A DNA stretch of 17,255 nucleotides from Fomitopsis serialis (Eukaryota > Basidiomycota > Agaricomycetes > Polyporales > Fomitopsidaceae), in contig NW_025955639.1 of the NCBI RefSeq assembly GCF_022376445.1, positions 1-17,255 on the forward strand, written 5' to 3'. Position numbers and translations under genes: made by a program. Positions 1 through 9,530 of this stretch are shown here, in pieces (within the stretch, counting starts at the first letter, position 1; each line of letters starts with the position of its first letter). The notes under the pieces were generated by a model that was not told the origin of the DNA, ran no database searches, and worked only from the letters and a program-made list of their open reading frames with translations.

Positions 1-2202
1 AAGCACCATCGCTGCAGAGCCGGCATTGTAGTACGCTAGCGAACGAGATCAGCACCGAGGAATGAGGGCTAAGACAGACGCATACCTTCCCACTTGGCCT
101 TGTCCTGCTCGGGAGTCTCCGAGGGTGTAGCGCTTGCACTTGGGATGTTGCCCAACAGCTCAGGTATAGGCTTGCTGTTGTCGCCGACAGCACTTGGGAT
201 CCGCGCGGAGCCATCAAGAATCATACTGAAGTTGGCGCCCATGAAGCGCAGAATCATATCGTGAGTGATATGTGGTGCGTCGAAACCAACCATATGTGAC
301 GCGTTGAAGATCTAGCCGTAAGGTCAGAGTCTCGTATGCAGTAGAGGTGTTCAGAACGGACCTTAGCATAAGTGAGGTTCCGTGACGAGACCCAGGTCCC
401 AGCAGATGTTCCGTTGACTGACCATGGTTCTGTCTTGACAGTCTGTCATCGCCCCTATCAGTCCCCTGCCCAGTTCTACGCCGTGATTTTCATACCCCCA
501 AGTCCAGTGGCACCGTTCCACGACATCGCCTGAATGAGGTTCTCAATCCCGACGTAGTTGCAGATGAGGTCTTGGTCGCCAGCAAACAACAAGATCGGTA
601 TTTTGGCGAGTACTCTAGGGATGACCGTGATAGCGGATGGAGAGCTGGCTGTGTTGAAGGCATGGTGGATCGTTCCTCTGCACTCTGTCCAGGTTTGCGA
701 CGCTTCAGATGCGTGAATGGCGCGTACGACTTCGGGGCGCTGTTCTAAGTGTTAGCACTTCGGCAAGATGTCGCGCAGCGGACTAGCCTACCTGAAGGTA
801 GGTGTACATATGCTTCAAATCTGGTGGCCAGTTCATGCCGCAGGCGGGCGACTCGTCTTGAAGCCGCACGTCGTAGATGTTGAGACACATCTCCTTGCCA
901 TTGACTCTGTCCACGTAACGTAACAGTCAGCGACGGGCATTGTTTGCGACAGGACCATATGCTCACTTTCGCGTCTTACTCTTGATGACTTCATGCATGA
1001 CACCCTCACAGATATTGACCTTGACAGGTTCGTGATCCTTGTGCTTATCCAACTCCTTCATGCAATTGTCCGTCGCTTCCTTCCCGTGCTTCCATTCCTG
1101 TTGTGCGCGAGTATGAGTCGCTGAGTTAGCATCACTCAGTAAGATGACTCACATCGGACTTCTCTTCAATTAGGCCATGCTTGACTGCATACTGGAGGAA
1201 GGAGGGATACTGGTGACGGCCATCTATCCAGCCATTACCGATCGCTGCTCCGCGTAATGGCATGTTCAATGTGGAGTTTAGGATGGCATCCGCTGCGGAA
1301 CGGGTAAGTGACATGTCAGTGGCCTGAGCACACGGGTAACAAACCAAAGTATGGTATGTATTGCCCGGCGAAGCTCTCGCCCGCTAAATATGTCTGTATC
1401 AGAAATATGAGACCACAGCCGCAAATGACGAACTGATATGACACCTACGTCGACGTCTTTATATTCGGGAAATACATCATAGAAGTTCTTCAAAACTCCA
1501 CCATGTGTGCTGCCGCCTGTAGGATGTATTAAGACTCTGCTTTGGGTCGAGTAGAAATTGCCACGTACATCGGAGAGTTCATGCAGATAATGGTCTGACG
1601 AGGTGTACGAGAAGCCTGCCCCTGCGGGTTGATCGACTGCATGACACGGTAAGACTAGAGTCGACGTGGAAGAGACCGCGACGCACCGTAGACCATAGTC
1701 GTGTACTCTTCCCAGCCCCCTTCAATGACATTCAGGCCACCCTTGCCGTCTAGCCGCCAGGGACCAACTTCCATCATTAGACCATCGAAGGATGAGCATC
1801 CTGGACCACCCTTTGCTGGTTGTGAGCACACGGAACGTCAATGACATAGTGGGTGTACGGACATTGAACCAGAACATAAGTCGCTCCTTGTCCGCCATTC
1901 GCCGATTCTTGATCATGAGAAAGAATAGGTGTGCGGTGACTTCAGTGTCTGGTACATTGGTAGCATTCGGGTCGGACGGTAGATGACCGGAGAACATGTG
2001 CAATGGATGATTCACATCTTGGTGCAGCCCGGGTAGGGAACGGACATAGAAGGAGGCTGCTGATGGTACTATTACGGAGTTAGCAGCGTCGGATCCCTTT
2101 CATACGCGTGCACTCACCATCTGTAGGTGCTGCAGCAATATGCCAGATGAGCCAGAGTGGCAAGACTGCCCAGAGCAATCTGAGGGGTGACGCGTAGAGC
2201 AT
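1..2202 (-). CDS. KEX1: Pheromone-processing serine carboxypeptidase KEX1 (partial, 13 exons, one frameshift)
   Basis: Family role: a Golgi membrane carboxypeptidase (family S10) that trims C-terminal Lys/Arg from peptide precursors such as mating pheromones after Kex2 cleavage. Exons on the minus strand: 2118-2202, 1863-2068, 1687-1810, 1569-1636, 1449-1516, 1345-1393, 1153-1292, 967-1097, 792-906, 496-739, 362-429, 86-311 and 1-35. The start gives a hydrophobic signal peptide (about residues 1-25). Visible motifs are FWFN/GGPGCSS across a splice (about 94-104), [11 protein letters not shown], the catalytic Ser191 in [10 protein letters not shown], Asp386 in GDQDLICN and His439 in NASHMVGFD. 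The last exon begins [12 protein letters not shown], which matches the start of the C-terminal membrane anchor; the rest lies outside the window. Exon 5 lacks one base in an A4 run at 1492-1495 (T4 on the coding strand), so as written the frame stops before Ser191. Restoring one base gives about 520 residues to the edge. Confidence 0.93.
1492..1495 (-). other. KEX1: Single-base deletion (frameshift) in KEX1 exon 5
   Basis: On the coding strand GAG TTT TGA reads into a stop. One extra T turns it into GAG TTT TTG, which joins the upstream AAHMVEF to the downstream [11 protein letters not shown]. Exon 5 is 68 nt; 69 nt (23 codons) would fit both neighbouring phase-0 splice junctions. The spacing from HEL to FL then equals that of other Kex1 proteins as I remember them. 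Confidence 0.85.
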
Positions 2203-2618
2203 CCCGCAGTATTCCTCGCACCAAACAGGTCACAGCCGTCGGATCGCCAAGCACAGATGGTCCTTATAGGGTCGTCGTAGGGATCCACGTCAGTTCAAAA
2301 AGGAGACATGAACTCAGGCAGATGTGCGACCAGGAGCCTGCGAGCGTTGCACCGCCGCCGTAGAGCACGACCGCACGCTCCCGCGCTACTGCCGGTCGCG
2401 TAGGCGCCCATCGCTGAAACACAGCAAACTAAACTGGCGGAAGCAAATATAGAACCGGGGAATTGGATTTCCCTTCAGAGACTTATCGCCTCCTTTCCAG
2501 CCCAGGCACGCTTCCTTTCTAGGGCTTATCATCGTAACGCGCACCATGCTGCCTCCGAGGTATTGTCTTGGTCCAGCGGAGCATACGACGTGCTCACCCT
2601 TCTCTCTTTTCCTTCACC
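2203..2618. promoter_or_regulatory. Divergent promoter region between KEX1 and the thioredoxin-like gene
   Basis: This is 416 bp without a supported gene. On the minus strand a TATAAG box lies at 2263-2268, about 65 nt upstream of the KEX1 start. On the plus side a weaker ATATAG lies at 2447-2452, and a pyrimidine-rich stretch runs into the start codon at 2619. Two upstream ATGs (2546 in another frame, 2568 in frame) would interfere or extend the product if transcribed. This suggests that the plus-strand transcript starts downstream of them. Confidence 0.55.
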
Positions 2619-3784
2619 ATGAAGCTTCTACCGGTGCTGTCTGCCTCGCTCGTATTTGCGCTCTCTGCCAGCGCGCAGTACTTCTCCGAAGGATGGAAGC
2701 CCGGCCAACCTATAGCAGAGGAGGTCCGCCCGACGCAAGTCTTCCATCGAGTGCAGCAGCCCGTGCCGACGCAGGAGGGCAAGGCGCCTGGATTCAGCTT
2801 CAAGAACGTGCTCACGTCTGGACCGGTGGACTTTATTGCGTCCAAGATGGGCGTGAACATGACGGAGAAGCTTGCGCAGGCGGAGGCACTGGCAGAGTCA
2901 GAAATATGGGATCCGCGGATACCCCTAATCACGGATGGCAACTATGGAGAGGTCATTGTGGAGGAACCGCTGACGCTAGAGGAGGAGGCTGAGCGTGTAT
3001 GGTTCCTGGTAATGTGCGCGCAACGTCCTCAGACTGTAAATGCTGGCTAAGACTGCTGTAGCTCGGTTTCGAAGGGCGGGAAGAACGCCCTCTCCCAGAA
3101 ACTCGACGACTCCTTCGATAAGGCTTTCAACGAATCCGTCATTGCTGGTGACCTGCCAAACGTCCGCTGGGGACGCGTGGATTACCTCAATGTCACGTAT
3201 ATCACGACGAAATGGTCAATCTGGCAGTGAGTCTAGGCAGTATTGCATTCCCGTCTTGGTCCTGACCTCCGTGACATGAAGGGCACCATACTTGGTCGTC
3301 TTGACCGAGCGCGGGCAGACGTTACGTTTCTACAAGACAAATGTTGTCAGGCTTGAGCCAGAGATGCTTCGTGATTTCCTCCTCCAGGAGAGATGGCGCG
3401 ACAACCAGCCGTGGGACTCGCCTTTCGCTCCCGGCGGATCCTGGTACGTTTGATTCCCTCAGGCTCCAGTTTCGTTATTGACGCGTCTGTAATAGGGAAC
3501 CTGCCTTGCACCATTTCAGCTTGGCTCTCAAGCGCTTTTACGAGTTCCTCATCCTCTTCCCCAAATGGGTCCTCATGATTGCCTCTGGTGCAATTGCCAA
3601 CCTCGTGATGAAAGCGATGCACCATAATGCGGGAACTGACCAGCCGCCGCCGAGGAAGATTGAGAGTGGGACTCCACAGGATGCTGCTCCTCCCCCCGAG
3701 ACGACGGCTATTACAACCGAGACGACTGACACGAAATCATCCCCTTCGAAGAGCAAAGGGAGGCGCAAAAATGCAAAGAAGTAG
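2619..3784 (+). CDS. Secretory-pathway membrane protein with a cysteine-free thioredoxin-like fold
   Basis: Exons are 2619-3013, 3062-3226, 3282-3443 and 3496-3784, giving 336 residues. The start was chosen because it follows CACC and opens a clear signal peptide (about residues 1-19, ending ASA). An in-frame ATG at 2568 would place 17 polar residues before it. The middle resembles a thioredoxin fold: strand VWFLVIS (about 127-133), then NVRWGRVDYLNVTYITTKW, APYLVVL and LRFYK. A C-terminal hydrophobic segment (FPKWVLMIASGAIANLV) is followed by a Pro/Thr-rich, Lys-rich tail. Three N-glycosylation sequons (NMT, NES, NVT) fit a luminal domain. The spliced protein has no cysteine, so it cannot be an oxidoreductase; a structural or chaperone role in the ER is inference. 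I recall similar basidiomycete proteins annotated only as thioredoxin-like. The gene diverges from KEX1 and converges on MGM101. Confidence 0.85.
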
Positions 3785-3948
3785 ATTACCGCTTATTTAT
3801 GCCGTGTGGAGTAGATCTAGCATCATCTCATTTATCACTGTATGTAAGTTGGGAGTTGGTTGTGAGAGGCGAATCCAATGTGTCATTAATGCATCTAGTG
3901 CGAGGGTAGAGGGCCATCCGAGAATAGCGACAATGCTGAGCTTGAAGT
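3785..3948. other. Convergent 3' intergenic gap (Trx-like / MGM101)
   Basis: This 164 bp separates two stop codons that face each other. It is AT-richer than the flanking exons and must hold both 3' ends. I see no further gene and no clear hairpin. Confidence 0.6.
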
Positions 3949-4982
3949 TTACTCCTTGAACGGGTATTCAAACTTCGGCTGGTCCTTGCGTCTCCAGAGC
4001 TTTTTCCTGTAAATTGCATCAGTTAGAGGACGGCGGGGTGATGATGGACGAGCACTTGCTTCTTCTTGCTCGCCAAATGCTCAGCAAAGACTTCCACGCA
4101 GTGCTTCGCCTTGAACTCGCGAATGAAGCGCGGGTCCCAGAGCTCGCTTGCTATGCCAAGGTCCTTGCAGCAGCGCATCAAAGCATTGCTCTTGCATGCC
4201 TCAGTCGCCGTTGGTATCCCGTTGGGATCGAAGTATTCCTGTTCTCCTCGTGCAATAGCGACGAGCCTGAGAAAAAACATTAGTTCGGGAAAGAGGATGT
4301 ACGCAAGGGACAGCTAACCTTCCGAGGCAGACAAGAGCATACTCTCTGCTCACGATCTTAGGTCCGACATGTGTCTCGCTTCGCGGAGCAAGGCCCCAGC
4401 CACCTGGGCCGAACGCCTTATTGAGCACGCGCCGGTACTTGATTTCCGGCAGGTATATGAGACCATCTACAGACGGAATTATTCATTGGCGCGGGAGGAA
4501 ACAAGCACGACATGCATACCTGGCTTGATCTCCACGTCAAGTGGTTCAATGGGAGCCAGCAGAACGTCCGCAACCTCCCTGGAGAACGCCTGAGTCGAGA
4601 GACCAAAATAGCTCTTCGACCAGTCGGTAGGAGTACCGTCTGAGAGAGGCTGTGTATCTGGCTCAGAACCGAGTGGCGAAGGTGCGATAGTCGAAGCGAG
4701 GACCGAGGACGAGGGGACGCTCTCTGGCGGCGTAGACAGCTCTTCCGGCGGTATATCATCGACGACCACGGGGTCCGCTTTGCCAGCACTTGGACTGGGT
4801 GTCGCCGGCCTTCCCGTGCTCGTGCTAGCATTCGCTGCGGGAAACTTGGGGCGGGACGGATATGCTTTCGGCGTTGTCTTTGTGACCGGGGTGAACGGCT
4901 TGCCCGTAGAGTACGCCCTCGTGGAAAGCCTACAGGAGGATACTGTACCACAAAGCCGTCTAGCAGCAAAATGGGTAGCCAT
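3949..4982 (-). CDS. MGM101: Mitochondrial genome maintenance protein MGM101
   Basis: MGM101 is a Rad52-like single-strand annealing protein of mitochondrial nucleoids, needed for mtDNA repair and maintenance. Exons on the minus strand: 4520-4982, 4319-4466, 4056-4266 and 3949-3999, giving 290 residues. The start at 4982 opens an Arg/Ser-rich, acid-poor presequence ending near RAYS; an upstream in-frame ATG at 5015 would add 11 hydrophobic residues. Residues 30-118 are a Pro/Ser/Thr-rich linker. The conserved core starts at [15 protein letters not shown] (about 120) and continues through [20 protein letters not shown], then [31 protein letters not shown] and ELWDPRFI. It ends in a basic tail with [16 protein letters not shown]. 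The last splice must use a GAAAAAG acceptor to keep frame. The gene diverges from the GCP5-like gene. Confidence 0.95.
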
Positions 4983-5261
4983 TTTGAATGTTAGGAAGGA
5001 TGAAGAGAAGGTCAACGAGGTACTTATGTGCTCGGTGGCTTGCCAGTGGCCCGGCGCAGATGTGACGCGCGACTGAACGCGTTATGTCACGCGACGGCGC
5101 GTTCTCCGCGTGGGCGCCTACGCGTTCCTTGACCTTTCCGACTCGCCGCCGCTGACCTTCAAGTTTAGCCAGTACTATCACAGCAGTCGCAGCGGACTCT
5201 CGCTCTATTAGCAGTCTATAACTCATCAAATCACATATTTTCAGCTGCTTTACCAACTGGC
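4983..5261. promoter_or_regulatory. Divergent promoter MGM101 / GCP5-like with two ACGCGT boxes
   Basis: The 279 bp between the two start codons carry ACGCGT at 5077-5082 and 5120-5125, plus near matches such as GTCACGCGAC. ACGCGT is the MluI cell-cycle box bound by MBF in yeasts. The same hexamer occurs at about eleven other places in the window, mostly in coding DNA, so the regulatory reading is weak. A TATAA at 5217-5221 lies about 45 nt upstream of the GCP5-like start. Confidence 0.35.
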
Positions 5262-8200
5262 ATGTATCCGTCTGTCTCTGGAGGGCCCTCCCGGGCAAGG
5301 AACGTGCAGCCCTCTAACGCAGACTCCGGGCTTTCTGCGTCCTCCAGTGCCCCTGTAGTCACCCGTCCAGCATCTGGGTCTTCCCTGCGTCCATCAACCA
5401 ATGCTCCAATTAGACCTTCATCAAGTGCACCTACGGTGAACGGGACCTCACGAGGTTCGTCTGGCCCAACATCTGCAAGACCGGCTTCAAGTCTGTCCGC
5501 GGTACGACCAGCTTCAAGCTTGTCAGCTGTACGGCCTGCGTCGAGCTTGTCGACGCGACCAAGCTCTCGACTTACCCAAAGACCTGGCTCCCGTCTATCC
5601 CAACGTCCCATCTCGCGGCAATCGACGCGTCTGGTGCCTTTCTACCAGACCCTGGTCACACAAGTGACGGGCCTCACTGCTGAGACCGACCACGATAATT
5701 TTCGGATGGCTGTTGAGTTTGTCTCGAAGAATCTTGATCTGACTGCGAGGCCATCGGGGAATGTGGACCAGAAAGCGATGGACAGGCACATCCGAGGGTG
5801 AGCTGGCCACTACCGGCCTCCATGGGCTCTTGACAGAGAGCCATAGACATGTACAGAAAGCCCGAGTCAACTCCCATGACGTGCTGGCAGATGCCCTTGA
5901 AGCTGTACATCGGACGCTGAAGACGCAGGCGGAACAAAATAATGATCTCGACTCAGAAATCAAGGTGAATTTGCAGGCGTAGTATGTACGCATACATGTA
6001 CTGACATACCATAGACGTCTCGCTTCCCCACACACCTGCAACTCTTGGTATGTTCATCGAGTTAACAGTAGGTCATTGCATTGTAGTTGAAGAGCGTTTT
6101 AGGTCGCACTTTCGAACGCGCCGGACGAGACCACTCTGAAGCGCGCACAAGATTATTTGGATGGGCTCAGTAATCCCAAAGAATTGGCTCCAGGTCTTAC
6201 CTGGGAAACTATTCTTGCTGAGGAACCATTCGAAGGAGATCACTGGGAGGGCATCTATCCCCGAGGCACCGATGATCACCTCGATACGCACAGTGGTGGT
6301 AGCACACCTTCTCTGTCGCCATGGGACGACTCGGATCTGGACGGATCCCTGTCCTCGTCGGAGGTCCTCGACCCCACGGAGGACGGGCAACCTGATCAAG
6401 AAGCTGGCGCTGAGAAACTGCGTTTCCCTCCTGCTGCGTACCGTCATCGGCAAGACGTTGAGGATCTGCAAGCCCGGCAGTACTGGCGTCCAGGATGGCG
6501 GACGGATGCCCCGATCGCTCGAGCTTTCAATGTAGGCGATGCCTCAACCTTAGGTAGGTACCTTGTTGTCAATACAAGAAGACGTCTGACGTGCACTGGC
6601 AGGCCCTACGATGTACCGAGTCCTTGGAAGTCAGAACACGAACGAGTTTGCTGGACCATCAACACAGGTATGTATCGCTATCGTACCTATCTGACGTGCC
6701 GTATTCAGTAGTTGCCAGAGATATATACATGAGCACGATGCGGTTCGTGAGGTCCTCATGGCCCTCCAGGGAGATCGGAATATGATCCTGGAATGGTCGA
6801 CGAGCGGGAAGCACGCATTCTCGTTTATCGTGAGTAGATCCTATGGTTTCGTTGGGTTACTTTACTGACAAGCAGTACTACAGCCTATGGAGAAGCTGCA
6901 GCTACTTCACTTGACTGCAGGTGCTCAAGCTTCTATCTTGACCTCCTTCGCTCAGCTAGCAACTACGCTGCAACACCTGCGGAAGTTCGTTTCCGCGATC
7001 TATTCAAAAGCCGGGAAAGACGACAAGGCCTCAGACAGGCCTATGCATCTCCTCAACATATATCGTCAAAGCACACTTACTCTCGAGGCCTTCTCAGCGG
7101 CGGTCGACGGCCAACTCCGAGCCTTCAACACATGGTGTGCTGCCAAGGAAGAGGACATCTCCCGCGCTCAAGCAGGGGTCGGCGAACCACTCGTCGTAAG
7201 CTTCCTCAGCCTGGACAAGGCGGTCAGAGATACCTTCTCCGATGCGTTCGCCGTCATCCTCGACGTCCTTCGCGAGGTCACACGGCGCGCATGGCGGACT
7301 GCTGATACGGTGGTCGATATATGGACGCTCCCGGAGCTTCCCATGAAGATGTCGCCCTTTACATTCGGTGCATTATTGCTTGACTCGCTCCTTGTTACCG
7401 TCCAAGAGCATGTCTCGATGGGGGATTACGTCTCGGCCGACGCTCTCATGCAAGTATTCAGCGAGTCCGCAGAGCCGATGTGGAGCATGGTAGGCCGCTG
7501 GATGAAAGACGGTATGCCCGTACGGGAGATCACCTCGCACCAGAACAGTCGCCTCTCTGATTTGGACGAGGAGTTCTTCGTTGAAGACAACGAACTCCCG
7601 TTACTTGACCCTGACTTTTGGACGGATGGATTCGTGCTGCGGGAGGAAAGTGGGGAAGGTGAGGGAGCAAGGCGAACGGCGGTCCCTGTGTTCCTCAGCA
7701 GTGTGGCAAAAAGCGTTCTGGATGCCGGCAAAGCTGTCGGGTTACTCCGCGTGCTGGATATTGCGGTGCTGCTGGATCGCAATGCACCTGGATCCTGGAT
7801 GGCAAAGTGGCCGACATTCTCCGCGTCACTCAGTGAAGCGAGACATGCAAGGAATGGCGAAGACACCAGTCCTTTGGCGTCGAGGTTACTCTTCACGTCT
7901 ACAGAAGAGCTCTCTCAAGCTCTGCATGATGCCGTGTGGCCACACAGTTCTTTGGCACAAGAAACATTGCAAAGGGTACTGGTGGAAGAGTGCGACTTGA
8001 TGCTACACCTCTCGGCGATCGAAAACGTCTGCTTGATGCGTAGAGGGGACGCTATGTCTCACTTCATTGACATCTTATTTACAAAGGTAAGAGGATTGAG
8101 TGGAATGTCATGCATGACATTGATTCTCAAGTCTCATGCATGATAGATGGATTCTAGGCAGGCATGGAATGATTTCCACTTCCTGAATACCGCTTTTCAT

Positions 8201-9357
8201 GACGTCGCGGAGGCTGGGACACACCGCTGGATCGAAACATCTCTCGTGCGCTTCTCGCACAGAGGCAGCAAGGACAAATCTGTCACACGGACGGTCCGAG
8301 CATTCGAGGGATTCTCACTCGAATACGCCGTCCCCTTCCCTTTGACTTACGTCTTCGGACCGAAGGCTATGCAGACGTACTCTTCTATCTTCACTTTCGT
8401 GCTGCAGATACGGCGAGCGAAGAGCGTGCTCGAACGCATCCTTGTTCGGGGTGGAATTGGGAGCACGTCGCATCTGGCGAGCGAAATGAAGGTATTCTAT
8501 GCCATGCGGAGCAAGCTATCGTGGTTTGTGAAGTGAGTCCACCCTCACTGGCGTACCGATTCGACGGTATTCATGCGATTATCAGCACGCTGCTGAACTT
8601 TGTAGCGACGAATGTGAGTACTGGCATTCGATCGAGAGGTCGATTCTAATACGTCAAAAGGTCTTGCATGCGGAAGTACTCAGTTTCCACAAAGACTTCC
8701 GGCAAACCAAATCACTAAACGACATGATCCGACTACACGACGAACAGTGAGTATGACTGTCAGATTCGGCTTATCGCCCTATAACACAGTATTCTCGTAG
8801 CCTTGCCAAAGTAGAAAGCCGATGCCTTCTGCAGCGTAATGTCAGCCTTCCATAATGCGATGCGTCTTGAGTTCCATCCTGATATCTTTATCTAGACCGC
8901 CGCCCTACAACGTGCAATCATATCAATTCTCGACATGTCTATTCACTTCAGCGATTGCTTTGTCGCCTTCGCTGGGGACACGACGCACGACATCTCGCGG
9001 CACTCGTTGATCATTACGAAGCGCCATCGCAGTCGTCGTGCGAGACGTCAAAGGAGAAACGTCATCGGATTCTCGCAGATCTCACAAGAGGATGCCGATG
9101 ACAGCTCGGAGAGTGATTCGGACCTCGACAACGACCCGCTGGCGGCGAATGCCCCGGAGCCGTCGTTCTCCATGGGTGCGTCGACGATGTCGGCACCCGA
9201 CGAGAGCTTCGTCGATCGGCTGGACAAGATGTCGTCAGAGTTGGACGCTCTGGTGCGGTTCATCAGACGAGGGGTGGAGAGTTTGGCAGCAGGATCTGGC
9301 GAGGCCGCGCCGGCGTTCGGTGTATTTGCTTTCGCATTGGAGGACTGGGATAGGTAA
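5262..9357 (+). CDS. Gamma-tubulin complex component, Spc97/Spc98 family, probably GCP5-like
   Basis: GCP proteins bind gamma-tubulin and form the microtubule-nucleating ring complex at spindle pole bodies. Exons: 5262-5797, 5841-5964, 6015-6047, 6103-6553, 6603-6667, 6719-6829, 6884-8086, 8147-8532, 8586-8613, 8661-8746, 8801-8840 and 8896-9357, giving 1174 residues with no frame break. The first ~125 residues are Ser/Arg/Pro-rich with a 9-residue repeat. The GRIP1-type region lies around residues 445-700, with LRAFNTWCAAKEEDI, MSPFTFGALLLDSL, MWSMVGRWMKDG and EFFVEDNELPLLDPDFWTDG. The GRIP2-type region follows, with MQTYSSIFTFVLQIRRAKSV, FRQTKSLNDMIRLHDE and ALQRAIISIL. An acidic Ser/Asp insert sits near the C-terminus. 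The W..W(x)DG and DE-FF-DPDFW pattern and the length favour GCP5 (Mod21 type) over GCP2/3, but GCP6 is not excluded. Confidence 0.85.
5478..5558 (+). repeat. Tandem 27-bp coding repeat in GCP5-like exon 1
   Basis: Three units, the third partly diverged, start at 5478, 5505 and 5532. They encode RPASSLSAV, RPASSLSAV and RPASSLST, followed by RPSSRL. Third-codon bases differ between units (AGA/CGA/CGG, AGT/AGC), so the peptide is better preserved than the DNA. The repeat lies in a basic, disordered N-terminus. Confidence 0.8.
8087..8146 (+). repeat. Intron with two copies of the palindrome TCATGCATGA
   Basis: Intron 7 of the GCP5-like gene contains TCATGCATGA at 8108-8117 and again at 8134-8143. 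Each copy is self-complementary, and the first is extended to TGTCATGCATGACA. The second ends three bases before the splice acceptor. The copies could pair with each other or fold alone. Confidence 0.8.
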
Positions 9358-9530
9358 ACATACGGTGAGCATTGTAGAAGCATATGTGAATTGTAACGCT
9401 ACACAATTAGGTCGGCTACGAAAGCATAACGGCTACAGATGAGAATGTTGAGGTGCACAAGTACAAGAAAATGATACAGGTGACGTGGATGAAAGAAAGT
9501 GGCAAGGGGATATATATCACGCAACCTCGT
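9358..9530. other. Convergent 3' intergenic gap (GCP5-like / VWA)
   Basis: These 173 bp lie between facing stop codons and must contain both 3' UTRs. No gene or strong repeat is visible. Confidence 0.6.

Noticed and set aside
2546..2992. 148-codon ORF overlapping the Trx-like gene in another frame
   Set aside because: It is the out-of-frame shadow of a real exon with no recognisable protein; the overlapping frame has signal peptide, splice phase and family motifs.
3009..3062. Apparent frameshift between exons 1 and 2 of the Trx-like gene
   Set aside because: Using the donor GTGCGC at 3014 instead of GTAATG at 3009 joins VWFLVI to SVSKGGKNALS in frame, so no error is needed.
9038..9442. Arg-rich 134-codon ORF
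   Set aside because: Shadow frame of GCP5-like exon 12; composition reflects codon bias of the true frame.
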